Positions 33,201-42,100 of a stretch of DNA of 64,000 nucleotides are shown in pieces (positions within the stretch are counted from its first letter, which is position 1; each line of letters starts with the position of its first letter). The stretch is from an uncultured Prevotellaceae bacterium (GTDB lineage: Bacteria; Bacteroidota; Bacteroidia; Bacteroidales; Bacteroidaceae): the NCBI GenBank assembly GCA_900314985.1, contig OMXL01000009.1, forward strand, positions 37,494 through 101,493. The letters are read 5' to 3'. Under the pieces are notes generated by a model, which ran no database searches, was not told the DNA's origin, and worked only from the letters and a program-made list of their open reading frames with translations. A program made the translations under genes and the position numbers.

Positions 33201-34620
33201 TACTGTACTGGCCAAGCCCGCCCTCGATGACGAGCGTTGGTACAAGACGGCACAGTCGGCCGCTCGCTTCCTCATGATGGTACGCTCTATCGGCATCAGC
33301 TATCGCAACCAGTATTCAATGGCCTTGTCGGGCTTCATGCCTGAGGTGGGCGATGCCTTCGGACAGCGTACTGGCGGCGTTATGGCTCCTGGTCTCGGTT
33401 TTGCCTTCGGACTGACGGGCGACGAGTTCCTCGACAAGGCGGCCGACAATGGCTGGCTGCTCATGGCCGACAGCATCTCTACACCTGCCACGACCAATAA
33501 GACGACCGACCTGCAGCTGCGTGCCACTCTGGAGCCCGTTCGTGACCTGAAGATTGACCTCAACGCGTCGCGCACCGAGAGTCGCTCGCGCAGTATCCAG
33601 TATATGTATAGTGGCATGCCGACCACCCAGTCGGGAACGTTCAACATGACCACCATCTCTATCTCCTCATCACTCGAGAAGATGGGCGATGCCAACGATG
33701 GCTATCCCTCTGCGGCCTTCGACCGCTTCTGCGAGTCGTTGCCTCGTTTCCAGCAGATGGCTTCTGCTCACTACGGCACGGAGGTCGACAAGTATAGCGC
33801 TGCTGTCATGATTCCTGCCTTCCTCGACAGCTATACGGGCAGTGGTGGCGGCAGTCTCGACCTCATTCCTGCACTCACCAAGCTGTTGCCCAACTGGACC
33901 ATCCGCTACTCAGGACTGTCCAAGCTGAACTGGTTCAACGAGCGCTTCAAGTCGGTCAATATCAACCACTCCTACAAGAGCGTCTTCGCCCTGGGCAGCT
34001 ATACCAGCAGCTCTGAGACAGCCTCCATCTTGGGTTGGAACGTACCTACCGTCAGCATCAACGAGTCGTTCTCACCACTCATCGGTGTCGATGTGACGTT
34101 CCTCAACAACATGACGCTGAAGGCAGAATATCGTCGTACGCGCGTCCTCAATCTGTCTATGACCAGCGTGCAGATCAACGAGAGCCGTTCTAACGATATC
34201 GTCATCGGTATGGGCTATAAGATTAGCGACTTCCGTCTCTTCGGTGCTGGTGCCAGTCGTAAGATTAAGAAGGCACAGGGCGGCAGCAGGGCCAAGAAGA
34301 CCGACGATGCCAAGACTGCGTCCAGCGGTTCTTCCGCTGGAAAGAAGTCGGGCGTTAACCACGACCTCAACCTTCGCCTCGATATCTCGCTGCGCGACCA
34401 GGCAGCCATCACCCGCGACATCGCCACCTGCACCTCTGCAGCCAGCAGTGGCAACTCTGCCTTTAAGATGTCGTTCATGGCCGACTATACCTTGTCTCGC
34501 CTGTTGACCCTCTCTGCATACTACGAGCGTCAGACCAATACGCCCTTGTTGTCCAGCAGCAGCTATCCCACCACCACCCACGACTTCGGCCTCTCCATGA
34601 AGTTCTCCCTGACCCGATAG
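27226..34620 (+). CDS. sprA: SprA/Sov, outer-membrane translocon of the type IX secretion system
   Basis: 2,464 residues, the usual giant size. SprA forms a 36-stranded barrel through which folded T9SS cargo exits the outer membrane. Signal peptide about 1-21 (FKRVVYIGAVLLSVTAMA), then family segments such as KFDFADMHFDLGPAEKIFGP, GGVRIKTQGTAELKLGAN, the repeated SprA-N-type domains with DDFENAKNGIPLLEPSSW, and a barrel ending DFGLSMKFSLTR. The start is TTG 27226: stops at 27199 and 27220 block anything upstream and the next ATG (codon 19) would destroy the signal peptide. Two Lys/Ser-rich inserts (about 1890-1925 and 2345-2375) carry matching DNA hairpins. Confidence 0.96.
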   Translation: MNFKRVVYIGAVLLSVTAMAVTSSGKRLSVVDKPEDADTLQQTARWKIQKTAPVEVADLDSSALDLHFPENIKQQVEYNDSLNLYVIGSKLGDSYLNTPVLMTPEEYRQWSERKERERFFRQKDAENVANKGKEKFDFADMHFDLGPAEKIFGPGGVRIKTQGTAELKLGANFKNVDNPSLPERNRKTKAVDFDEKININVTGKVGDKVNMSLNYNTDATVDWDAKNLKLRYEGKEDEIIKLVEAGNVTFPSNNSLVKGASSLFGIRTDMQFGKLKLQTVLSQKNSTTKSVSSKGGTQLTPFELNVANYEDNRHFFLAKYFRDRYDAAMQQIPTLTTGINITRIEVWITNKSGTTSNSRNILAFTDLAESTSPQWANQNTSSVPGNNANGEYEALTTTYAAARDIDQASTVLEGVMTGGEDYEKLSAARLLSSSEYTLNSALGYISLKTTLQSDQVLAVAYEFTYNGQTHRVGEFAADHTQAQEALFVKALKNTSNNPKQFNWPLMMKNVYYLATNVEKTKFRLDIKYQSDTTGVYVSYIPEQQTKDMTLLRGLGCDRLDNNLKAHPNGYFDYVEGYTVSNGRVFFPSVEPFGTTLENFLLRRGVDKETAAKYAFHELYDTTRTAALQMTDKNKFLLVGQFKGSSANVISLGASYVPQGSVVVTAGGVTLTEGSDYTVDYSAGEVTILNQSIIDAGTSVNVSLESNNDYGLQRKRMFGFNWEYDFSKNFQIGGTLQHLSEQPLTSKVTMGSEPLKNTLWGLNVNWKTESQWLTNMLDKLPLLHCTQPSQITFTGEFAHLIAGTASGTQDNASYIDDFENAKNGIPLLEPSSWVISSVPSTFHESKDKETVASGYNRALMSWYTIDPLFTYRSSSLTPSHIKSDIEQLSNHYVRAVYVNELYPNRDQSTYSGATNTLPVMNVAYYPQERGPYNLSTDVTFDGLLNNPTNHWGGMMCKLSTNDFEQANIEYIEFWLMDPFIYSNTVQTDDAGSLGGDLYINLGEISEDILRDGKKFYESGMPVGGTGSFTETQWGKVPVQATQTYAFATTSGSRALQDVGLNGLNDEEERLYPAYSDFLQKVNVNDSVRQAWTADPANDNYHYFRGSDLDDRRASILERYKRINMPQGNSPDNDQQTESYDTSYKTYPDVEDINQDYTLNEYERYFEYKVSIRPEDMRLGQNFITDVREATVSLRNGSRETVKWYQFRIPLNQYTRREGTISDFTSMRFMRMFLTQFQKPIVLRFGSLDLVRGEWRIYNQPLSTGSNSGTLEVSAVNIEENNNKQPVNYVLPPGISRVTDPSQPQLTEANEQSLCMVVKNLSSGESKAIYRNTTLDLRQYKHLQMFVHANHLVNDATALQDDQLAVFIRLGSDYKNNYYEYVIPLKLTPDRSDYNKYNVDDCRAVWPEANMLDVDLSVFTKVKKARNKARGLGTASYTMLFSDYDPDQPNNRVSVMGNPTLGEVKTMMIGVRNLSGGVKSGEVWVNELRLQDVINDGGWAASGALNMQLSDVGTVNLSGKIITEGFGGLEDGVAARTTDNYKTYSVTTTIELGKLFPDKLKVTAPMYYSYTNETTKPKYNPLDTDMELSDALDGAADKQERDSIENIAVTKSTSTNFSLSNVRFGIKTKRHPMPYDPANFAFSYSHSHRHTSGKTTVYENDDQWRGSLNYSYTPVYKSWEPFKKSKSKSKWMALPKAFGLNWLPQNVTFNSDITRTYYELQERDMDDLGGSSLPVTFNSQILWNRDFSLRWDITKNLHMNFQSGTQAEIEEPYSDKPINKDLYPDRYSAWKDSVWTSIKHFGRPLDYRQTFTASYQVPLNKLPIFDWVNADANYTATYNWVRGREKEDGTSLGNTISNNRQITVNSTLNLETLYNHFPFLKKTNDRFKKAIPKPQPKKKDNKKPTASGSSTGKDAGKDKTAAKEAAALPKNKNAFEKELTLLPDTTITVAHNKKSKRLVVTAKTKDGRAYPIKYKVVDQNKISIKSKDSVAVKLTVLAKPALDDERWYKTAQSAARFLMMVRSIGISYRNQYSMALSGFMPEVGDAFGQRTGGVMAPGLGFAFGLTGDEFLDKAADNGWLLMADSISTPATTNKTTDLQLRATLEPVRDLKIDLNASRTESRSRSIQYMYSGMPTTQSGTFNMTTISISSSLEKMGDANDGYPSAAFDRFCESLPRFQQMASAHYGTEVDKYSAAVMIPAFLDSYTGSGGGSLDLIPALTKLLPNWTIRYSGLSKLNWFNERFKSVNINHSYKSVFALGSYTSSSETASILGWNVPTVSINESFSPLIGVDVTFLNNMTLKAEYRRTRVLNLSMTSVQINESRSNDIVIGMGYKISDFRLFGAGASRKIKKAQGGSRAKKTDDAKTASSGSSAGKKSGVNHDLNLRLDISLRDQAAITRDIATCTSAASSGNSAFKMSFMADYTLSRLLTLSAYYERQTNTPLLSSSSYPTTTHDFGLSMKFSLTR
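32936..32954. repeat. Hairpin insert 1 in sprA
   Basis: CCAGTGG-TTCAT-CCACTGG, a 7-bp stem with 5-base loop, encoding part of ASGSSTGK in a low-complexity linker. It pairs in design with 34322-34340. Confidence 0.6.
34322..34340. repeat. Hairpin insert 2 in sprA
   Basis: CCAGCGG-TTCTT-CCGCTGG, same stem length and loop as 32936-32954 with a compensated base-pair change (T-A to C-G), encoding SSGSSAGK in a second low-complexity linker. Confidence 0.6.
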
Positions 34621-34660
34621 TCTCGAGTGTAACATCGCGAATGGAAAATTGCAAATATAT

Positions 34661-34691
34661 TTGCATTTTATCTTACTTATTCGTACCTTTG
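34661..34691 (+). promoter_or_regulatory. Bacteroidetes promoter for the substrate-binding lipoprotein
   Basis: TTG 34661-34663, 20-base spacer, -7 box TACCTTTG 34684-34691. The ATG at 34700 is only eight bases beyond the box, so the leader is nearly absent. Confidence 0.75.
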
Positions 34692-34699
34692 CAGACAAT

Positions 34700-35632
34700 A
34701 TGAAGAAACTGATTCCTATAATAATAGCGCTCGTGCTGCTGGCTGCGTGCGGACAGTCGTATGAGGAAACGAAGCGTATCACACGAGAACAGCGACGCGA
34801 GGCGTGGCGTAAGGACTCGGCAGCACTGAAGATTGCGGTGATGCCTACGCTGGACTGTCTGCCACTTTTTGTGGCTCAGGAGTATGAGCTGTTTGATACC
34901 GTCAATGGTGGCGTGCGCCTGAAGTTATATAATGCCCAGATGGATTGCGACACGGCTGTCCTGCGGGGCAGGGTAGAGGGCGCTGTGACTGACTTGGTGA
35001 GGGCAATGCGCATGGAGAAGCAAGGTGTGAAGATGCGCTATGTGGCTGCAACGAATGCCTATTGGCAACTGGTGACCAACCGCAATGCCCGTATCAAACA
35101 GCTGAAGCAGTTGGACGACAAGATGGTGGCCATGACGCGCTTCTCTGCAACAGACCTGCTGACGGATGTGGCTCGTGACACGGTGAAGCTAGATGCTGAG
35201 CGCGTGTTTAAGGTACAGATTAACGACCTGAACGTGCGCATGCAGATGCTGCTGAACAACGAGATTGACGCCTTGTGGTTGCCTGAACCACTGGCTACGC
35301 AGGCTCGCGTGATGAAGAATCCCGTGGTGATGGATTCGCGTGATGCGAAGCTGCAGTTGGGTGTGCTGGCCTTCCGCGACAAGGAGATGCAGCGCAAGGA
35401 GCGTGCCAAGCAGCTCCAGTTGTTCCTCAAGGCCTACAACCAGGCATGCGACACCATCAACAAGTATGGTGTGGCCCACTATCGCCAGCTGTTCATCGAC
35501 CGCTATAAGTTTAAGGCTACACTGGTTGACTCCATACCGCAGGATATCCGTTTCCCAAGGGCCAAGGCTCCTCGCCAGCAGGACGTCACGTTTGTAGAAA
35601 AATGGCATGAGCGCTTCGCTAGTGAAAAGTGA
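34700..35632 (+). CDS. ABC-transporter-type substrate-binding lipoprotein (NMT1/SsuA-like)
   Basis: 310 residues from the ATG at 34700; the longer frame from 34649 would include the promoter. Lipobox LLAAC with Cys at 17. The mature part has the type II periplasmic binding fold seen in NMT1/SsuA-like proteins: LKIAVMPTLDCLPLFVAQEY, then VTDLVRAMRMEKQG and NDLNVRMQMLLNNEIDALWL followed by PEPLATQA. No permease or ATPase gene is adjacent, so the transporter partner is elsewhere or it works as a sensor. The last residues (ASEK) and the stop come from a heptamer repeat. A TPR gene follows. Confidence 0.75.
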   Translation: MKKLIPIIIALVLLAACGQSYEETKRITREQRREAWRKDSAALKIAVMPTLDCLPLFVAQEYELFDTVNGGVRLKLYNAQMDCDTAVLRGRVEGAVTDLVRAMRMEKQGVKMRYVAATNAYWQLVTNRNARIKQLKQLDDKMVAMTRFSATDLLTDVARDTVKLDAERVFKVQINDLNVRMQMLLNNEIDALWLPEPLATQARVMKNPVVMDSRDAKLQLGVLAFRDKEMQRKERAKQLQLFLKAYNQACDTINKYGVAHYRQLFIDRYKFKATLVDSIPQDIRFPRAKAPRQQDVTFVEKWHERFASEK

Positions 35633-35655
35633 ATAGTGAAAAGTGAATAGTGGTG
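35621..35655. repeat. Heptamer tandem repeat, unit AGTGAA[A/T], 4-5 copies
   Basis: AGTGAAA, AGTGAAT, AGTGAAA, AGTGAAT and AGTGGTG in exact 7-base register. The run contains the stop codon of the lipoprotein gene (35630-35632) and the GTG alternative start of the TPR gene (35650). Confidence 0.75.
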
Positions 35656-37785
35656 ATGAATGAGACGCTGAAACTGGTTGACGAGACCTTACGGACAGGC
35701 AATGTCGGTAGGGCCATCCGTCAGATGGAGAACTATCTGGCAGCATGGCCTGAACAGCAGACTGCCGAGAAACTGATGGAGGTACGCGAGGATTACGATC
35801 GCATGGAGAGTTATTGGCAGCAGGGTGGTAACGACCCTGAGCGCGAGGCGCTCTATCAGCGATTGTTGCAGCGGGTGTATGTGGTCTATGCCAACGTGAT
35901 GCACTATCACCGCATGAAGGCGTCGCCCTATCAGAATAGTCTCTATACGCGTGTTCGCCAGGGACAGCGCGACTGGTCGTTGACAGCCATCCGTCAGGAG
36001 ATGGAGGGCTTCGTCAGCAATGTGGCCCTGTTGCAGTTGGAGCCTGACAACAAGCGTCAGACCATGAGCGAGACGCTGTATCGTGACCACCAGCGACAGA
36101 TGAACCAGTTGTTTGAATATGTGCTGACGTCGCGCCAGTGGTCTGATAGTGTGGGTAGCCAGTTTACGGAGATGCTGACATCGCCAACGATTGATAGCAT
36201 AGACCAGCAACTGCTGATTGCTGCCGTCACGCTGTCGCTGCTGAACCAGTTTGATATGGCCAAGTTCCGCATGCTGACAGAGGTGTACCGATTGTCGCAG
36301 GACGAGGCTGTACGCCAGCGTGCCTTGGTGGGCTGGGCATTGTCAGCATCTGATACCTATAGCCAGATATATCCCGAACAGCATGAACTGATAACGGCCT
36401 TGTTAGAGTCAGACCAGGCATGCCAGGAACTGACGGAGCTACAGATACAACTCATCTACAGTCTGAACGAGGAGAAAGACAGTCAGACCATCCGCAAAGA
36501 GATTATGCCCGACCTGCTGAAGAACTCAGAGAAGATGATGGCTCAGGAAATGGGCGAGTCGGACGATGAGCGACTGGAGGAGGTGCTACACCCAGAAGTC
36601 TCCGAGCAGCGCATGGAGCACTTAGAGTCGTCGATGCGTAGGATGATGGATATGCAGAAGCAGGGCGTTGATGTGTTCTACCACGGATTCTCGCAGATTA
36701 AGCGCTATCCGTTCTTCTATGACATCAGCAACTGGCTGGTGCCGTTCTATACGCAGCATCCTGACATTGCGCAGTTTGTAGCCAAGCAGGGCCAGTATCA
36801 CTATCTGGAAAAGGTCTTTGCGGCCAATACGTTCTGTAACAGCGACAAATACTCTTTCGTCATTGCCATGCAAGAGGTGATAGACCGCTTGCCCCAGCAG
36901 GTGCGCGACATGATAGTCCATGGCGAGTATAGTGCCGAGGAGTTGGCAGCGGCTGCTGTTGAACCATCGCCCGCCTTGGAGCGTCGCCTCTACCTGATGG
37001 ATATCTACCGCTTCTTCCGTTTGTTCTCGCACGCTTCTGAACTGTATAATCCCTTTATCGTGACGAAGGATGAGGCTGGCGGCTGTTGCTTCTTCCGTCT
37101 GAAGCTGTTTGCTGGTACTCGATTGGAGCGCTATAAGGCGCAGATAGTACGACAGCTGAAGAAACACCAGATGAATTCAACTGCCAACAGTCTGCTGCTG
37201 ACCTTTACGGAAGCATACCGTGACGTGCAGTATTATATGTGGGTGAAGGACTATGCACATGTCTTGCTGTTGGATCCCGACAACGAGCGTGCCCTGTTGG
37301 GCTTTGCCCGTTCCCTGTATGAAACTAAATTATATGAGCGGGCTCTTGAGTATTTTGAAAAGCTCATGAACAAGTATCCTGAGAAGAGCAACTACCAGCT
37401 CTATGTGGCAGTGTGCCTCATTCAGGTGGAACGCAATGAGGAGGCGCTGAAAATGCTCTATCGTCTAAACTACGAGCAACCTGAGAACGACAGCGTGAAT
37501 AGGGCACTGGCATGGGCGCAGACCTGTACAGGACAGCTGGAGCAGGCGCATCATATCTATGAGCAACTGGTGGGGCTGGAGCAGGTGGATATTGAAGACC
37601 TGAAGAACTATGGCTATTGCCTGTGGCTGCAAGGCGACATCCTGCAGGCGAAGACGCAGTTTCAGGAATACTGCAAGCGCTGCGAGGAAAGCAGTCCGGT
37701 GAAACCAGACTTCTTTGACGTTGACTGGCTCAAGAAGCGTGGCATCAGCATCATAGAAATCAATATGATGCTGTCGCTACTATAG
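35656..37785 (+). CDS. Tetratricopeptide-repeat protein
   Basis: 709 residues from ATG 35656; two in-frame GTG codons at 35650 and 35653 in the heptamer run are alternatives. No signal peptide or membrane segment, so probably cytoplasmic. Helical repeats dominate; the clearest TPR units are at about 515-680 (HVLLLDPDNERALLGFARSL, LYERALEYFEKLMNKYPEKS, EEALKMLYRLNYEQPENDSV). The N-terminal half is helical with acidic stretches (MGESDDERLEEVLHPE). It is a scaffold or regulator of unknown partners, and its end overlaps the convergent cardiolipin-synthase-like gene by six bases. Confidence 0.8.
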   Translation: MNETLKLVDETLRTGNVGRAIRQMENYLAAWPEQQTAEKLMEVREDYDRMESYWQQGGNDPEREALYQRLLQRVYVVYANVMHYHRMKASPYQNSLYTRVRQGQRDWSLTAIRQEMEGFVSNVALLQLEPDNKRQTMSETLYRDHQRQMNQLFEYVLTSRQWSDSVGSQFTEMLTSPTIDSIDQQLLIAAVTLSLLNQFDMAKFRMLTEVYRLSQDEAVRQRALVGWALSASDTYSQIYPEQHELITALLESDQACQELTELQIQLIYSLNEEKDSQTIRKEIMPDLLKNSEKMMAQEMGESDDERLEEVLHPEVSEQRMEHLESSMRRMMDMQKQGVDVFYHGFSQIKRYPFFYDISNWLVPFYTQHPDIAQFVAKQGQYHYLEKVFAANTFCNSDKYSFVIAMQEVIDRLPQQVRDMIVHGEYSAEELAAAAVEPSPALERRLYLMDIYRFFRLFSHASELYNPFIVTKDEAGGCCFFRLKLFAGTRLERYKAQIVRQLKKHQMNSTANSLLLTFTEAYRDVQYYMWVKDYAHVLLLDPDNERALLGFARSLYETKLYERALEYFEKLMNKYPEKSNYQLYVAVCLIQVERNEEALKMLYRLNYEQPENDSVNRALAWAQTCTGQLEQAHHIYEQLVGLEQVDIEDLKNYGYCLWLQGDILQAKTQFQEYCKRCEESSPVKPDFFDVDWLKKRGISIIEINMMLSLL

Positions 37786-39054
37786 GAACGGCTGTAGCAA
37801 GTGGGCGAACCAGCCACGGAACTTCTGCCAATTAGTGCGGAACTCATCCCACGACTGGTCTGTCAGCAGGAAGCTCTGCTGCTTGTCGCGCCAGAACATA
37901 TCGTCCAACTCGCGCGTGGTCTGTGGGTCAACAATGACCGCATTCTCCTCGAAGTCACACTTCAGACTGCGGGCATCCAGATTGGTGCTGCCCACCGTGC
38001 AATACAGGCCATCAACCATCATAATCTTGGAATGGTGGAAGCCAGGCTTGTAGAGCCAGACGGTGGCGCCACGCTTCATCAGCTTATGAGCCTGATAGAG
38101 TGCACAGTCGGGTGTCAGGGGAATATCACTCTTCGACGATAGCATGATCTCTACCTTTACACCGCGCTGGATAGCTTTGGTCAGTGCCTTCGTAAGCGTG
38201 GGTATCAGCGTGAAGTAAGGATTGATGATGTGTATCGAGTCCTTGGCCTGATTGATGGCATTAATATAAAAGGTACGCATGATTTTGGGTGTGATGCCTG
38301 GCTCACGATTGATGATGCCCACCATCTTCTTGCCACGCGTGCTAGTGGTGTCGGCCTTCAGACCCGTAAAATGCGTGAGCGTACCGCCATTGAAGTACTT
38401 AGCACCATAGACATTCTCGCCCGTAGTACGATACCAGATGCGCAGGAAGATGCTTTGCAACTCGTTGACGGCATCGCCCTCGATGCGACAGTGCATGTCG
38501 CGCCATTCGCCCACCTGTTCCGTACCTTTTATATAATAGTCGGCCACATTCATGCCACCCGTATAGGCTATGCGCCCATCGATGACGACAATCTTGCGGT
38601 GGTCGCGTCCGTAGATGTGGTTGACCCACGGAAAGCGGATGGGGCTATACTCTACAATCTGGATGCCGTCCTCGCGCAAGGGTTTGAGGTGGCGCTTCTT
38701 CAGAGGCTGGTTGTTGGAGTCGTTGCCAAACCCGTCGAACATGGCACGAACCTCTACACCCTCCTTGCTCTTCATGCGCAGAATGTCGAAGAGGAGCATG
38801 GCGATAGAGTCGTTGCGGAAGTTGAAGTATTCTAAGTGGATGCTGCTCTTGGCCTGCATGATGGCATGGAACATGTCGTCGAACTTCTCCTGACCAGACA
38901 ACAGCAGGGCGACGCTGTTGTTGTGCGAGAAGCGGATACCGCTGTCGCGTAGTGTGTGGACTATCAAAGAGTCGCTTGTCTGCGCTCTTGCAGGGCTAAA
39001 TGATAAATGACAAATGATAAATGATAAACCTATCACCATCATCCATCTATTCAT
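37780..39054 (-). CDS. Cardiolipin synthase-like phospholipase D protein
   Basis: 424 residues from the ATG at 39054; in-frame starts also exist at 39066 and 39072. Two HKD motifs are intact: GRDHRKIVVIDGRIAYTGG in the first half and FHHSKIMMVDGLYCTVGST in the second, so it can transfer phosphatidyl groups (cardiolipin synthesis) or cleave phosphodiesters. Unlike E. coli ClsA there is no pair of N-terminal membrane helices, but a signal peptide (WMMVIGLSFIICHLSFSPA) whose core is encoded by a heptamer repeat. It is last in the kdsA-kdsD-regulator strand. Confidence 0.87.
   Translation of the reverse strand: MNRWMMVIGLSFIICHLSFSPARAQTSDSLIVHTLRDSGIRFSHNNSVALLLSGQEKFDDMFHAIMQAKSSIHLEYFNFRNDSIAMLLFDILRMKSKEGVEVRAMFDGFGNDSNNQPLKKRHLKPLREDGIQIVEYSPIRFPWVNHIYGRDHRKIVVIDGRIAYTGGMNVADYYIKGTEQVGEWRDMHCRIEGDAVNELQSIFLRIWYRTTGENVYGAKYFNGGTLTHFTGLKADTTSTRGKKMVGIINREPGITPKIMRTFYINAINQAKDSIHIINPYFTLIPTLTKALTKAIQRGVKVEIMLSSKSDIPLTPDCALYQAHKLMKRGATVWLYKPGFHHSKIMMVDGLYCTVGSTNLDARSLKCDFEENAVIVDPQTTRELDDMFWRDKQQSFLLTDQSWDEFRTNWQKFRGWFAHLLQPFL
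38997..39031. repeat. Heptamer tandem repeat in the signal peptide of the cls-like gene, unit TAAATGA, about 4.5 copies
   Basis: TAAATGA, TAAATGA, CAAATGA, TAAATGA, TAAACCT in register. On the coding strand these read as LSFIICHLSF, the hydrophobic core of the signal peptide (three heptamers equal seven codons). Confidence 0.75.
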
Positions 39055-39070
39055 ATTATTTGTCATTATC

Positions 39071-39098
39071 ATTTGTCAATTATCATTTATCATTTAGG
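39071..39098. repeat. Heptamer tandem repeat, unit ATTTATC, 4 copies
   Basis: ATTTGTC, AATTATC, ATTTATC, ATTTAGG between the cls-like gene and the regulator. It is the same sequence family as the run inside the cls signal peptide, in the opposite orientation, and ends 11 bases before the regulator's stop codon. Confidence 0.7.
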
Positions 39099-39109
39099 GC
39101 GAAGCCCGC

Positions 39110-42100
39110 TTATTTTTTGTTTTTGAGACGATACTCCAGAGGTGTCATGCCGTACTTGTCCTTGAAGATGTTGCTAAAGTTCTCAGCGGTCATGAAGCCC
39201 ACATTGATGGCCAACTCGCTGAGGTTGATATTGGTGGTGACAAGCAGGGTACAAGCGTGCTTCAGACGTATCTCACGAACAATCTCTGCAGGTGTCTTGG
39301 TGGTGATAGCACGTATCTTGTGGAAGAACGGTACACGACTCATGCCCATGGCGGCAGCCATATCCTCCAGGCTAATCTGACCACGGCTCATGTTCTGCAG
39401 CACAAACTGCTCGACATTGCGCATCAGCTGCTGATCCATGATGTTGTTCATTGAGTAGTCGCCAATGGTATTGCCATCGTAGTACTTAGCCAGCATGTTA
39501 GGCTGTTCGCCTGTGATAGGAGTTTCCTGAGTTTCCTGAGTCTCCTGAGCCTCCTGAGCCTCTGGGTTCTCCTGCGTATCTGTATCGTCCGAAAGATCTA
39601 CGTTCGTGTACTCCTCGAAACTCATGGTTGCAGTGGTCATACTTGCATTCTGACCCTCCAGCATACGTGTCTCCTTACCCTCGATGACGTTCTGGTTGAT
39701 CTCGATAGGAGCCAGACCCATCACCTTGTTGAAGCGCATCACGGCCTCCTGTACGTTGAACGGCTTAGCCAAGTAGTCGTCGGCAGCCAGCGTAATATTC
39801 TGATCAGCCATCGTCTCCTGCGTCAACACGCTGTCAGTCATCAGCACAAACTTCGTCTTGTTCCTGTTATGACTGCTCTTAAACTGGTTGCACAACTCAC
39901 TACCTGTGATGCTGCCACCCATATTGTGCTTGCAGACAACAAGGTCGGCCTTCAGTGTCTCGATATCGGGCAGGGCATCCTTGATATTGTCGTAGATATG
40001 GAAGTCATAGATCTCGCACAGGTGGGCACGCATAAACTGCAGGAATTCGCGGTTGTCGTCGATGAATACCACGATGAACTTCTGCGTCTGTCCCTCAGCA
40101 TGCAACGGCTTGATGTCGAGTGACAACTGCTGTCCTGTCTCTACAGCCAACTCAATCTCACCCTGTTCGTTCAACTCTAGGCGGTCCTTAGCTGTTGACT
40201 CAGCCTTCTTCTCAGGATTCTCCAGCGTGCTCTGCATCTCAGAGATACGCGTGATGACCTGTAGCAACTGGAAGTGCAGCGAGTTGAGCTGTTCACGACC
40301 TTCCAGCGACTGTTCACGCATCGACATATCACCGATGATGGTGGTCATGCGGGCCATGGGCTGACGCAATTCGTCACTGGCCAGCTTGATTTCCTCACGC
40401 TGACGTTTCAGCTCTTCGATGACGGTGGTACGCTTCTTCCATGCCTTCTTGTATTTCTTGATACCATAGCGCCAGATGATGACGATGATGATCATGATGA
40501 TGAGGTAGAAGGTCAGCATCCACCACGACAGCCACCACGGACGGTCGATGTGTATCTCCAAGACGCGCTCTTGGTTGCTGACAGCACCATCGGCACTGAC
40601 TGCTTTGACGTGGAGCTTATAGTCGCCACTGCTCAGCTTATTGAAACGGACACCATGGAGTAGGGCATCACCGTTCTTCCAGTCATTGTCCAGTCCCTCC
40701 ATCCAGTACATGAATTGCAGACGCTCGCCTTGGTTGTAGTTACCAGCGGCAAACTTAATGGTAATCGTGTTCTGACTGTTGAACAACTCTATCTTGTTGC
40801 TCTCGTTGAGGGCCTGTGGCAGGATGATGTTACCATCGTAGTTGACACCCGTCAGGATTTCTTGCTCACCCACGAACAGCTGGGTCAGCATGACGCGAGG
40901 CAGCGAGGCCTGCTCGTCTTTGTTGCTGTGGCGTACCCAGTTGACACCATAGAGTCCACCAAACAGTACCTCACCATTCTTCTTGGTCAGGATGGCACCC
41001 ATATTGAACTCGTTGCTCTGCAAACCGTCAGCAATGGTGTAGTTGTACAGACCATAGTTGAAGGTCTCGTCTTCATGGTTACGTTGCACGACGATGCGGA
41101 CAACACCATTACTTGTCGTTACCCAGATGCTGTGGTTCTTATCCTCGGCAATACCGCAGATAGAGTTGTTGCAGAGACCGTCTTTCTCCGTAATCAGACT
41201 GAGTTCGTCGTTTGCGGGGTTCAGAATGTTGATACCCTCACGCGTACCTATCCACAACAATCCTCTGGAGTCTTCGTAGACCTGTGTGATATAGTTGTTC
41301 GTAAACGACTTCATGTTTGAGACATTACCTGTCAGCACCGTCTTTTCGCGGGTCGACAGGTTGAGCATCACCAGACCTTCGCCAGTACCAATCAGCATGT
41401 TGTTGTTGGTACCATAGAACAGTGCCGTGATGTTGTTGGTGTTCAGCATGCCATTCTCGTGGGTGTACGACGAGAAGGTGTTCATCTTGGTACTATACAC
41501 CTGCAGACCGCCATTGGTGGCAATCCAGAGGTTACCGCTCTTATCGCAGCTCAGCGCATTGATATGGTCGTCGATGAGCGTCTTCATGCTGTCGCGGGCA
41601 GCAGAATAGAAGGTGCTGACGCCATCCTTGATACGTGTCAGACCATTCTGCTTCGAACCCACCCACAGACTACCGTCGGGTGTGGTGGTCATGCACGTCA
41701 CCTTCTTGCTGGCCAGTGCTCCTTCATAGTCGATGATGCCCTTGTCGCCAGTACCATACCAGATTTTTCCGTTATTATCTTCTGCAATGGCAGTGATATC
41801 ACCATTAATCAGAGACTGGAACTTATAGATATTGTCGCCATAATAGGCCAGGCCAGATTTCTCAGTACCTACCCATAGCAGGTCGGTATCGTCAATATAG
41901 AGGCTCTGAATGGGTATCACTTCTTCCGCTATCTGGTATCTGTTGACACCCTTGGGGCGCACGTATTCCATCTCCAGCGTGTTTACGTTGGTACAAATCA
42001 GACCATTGCGGTCTGTACCTATCCAGATATTTCCCTTGCGGTCGCCTGCCATGCCATTGACGCTATGGTCGGTGCTGGCGCCTGTCATGCCCAGTTGGTC

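Noticed and set aside
30000-34000. Long antisense ORFs within sprA and other large genes
   Set aside because: They are shadows of the G+C-biased third codon position; none has a domain, start context or promoter.
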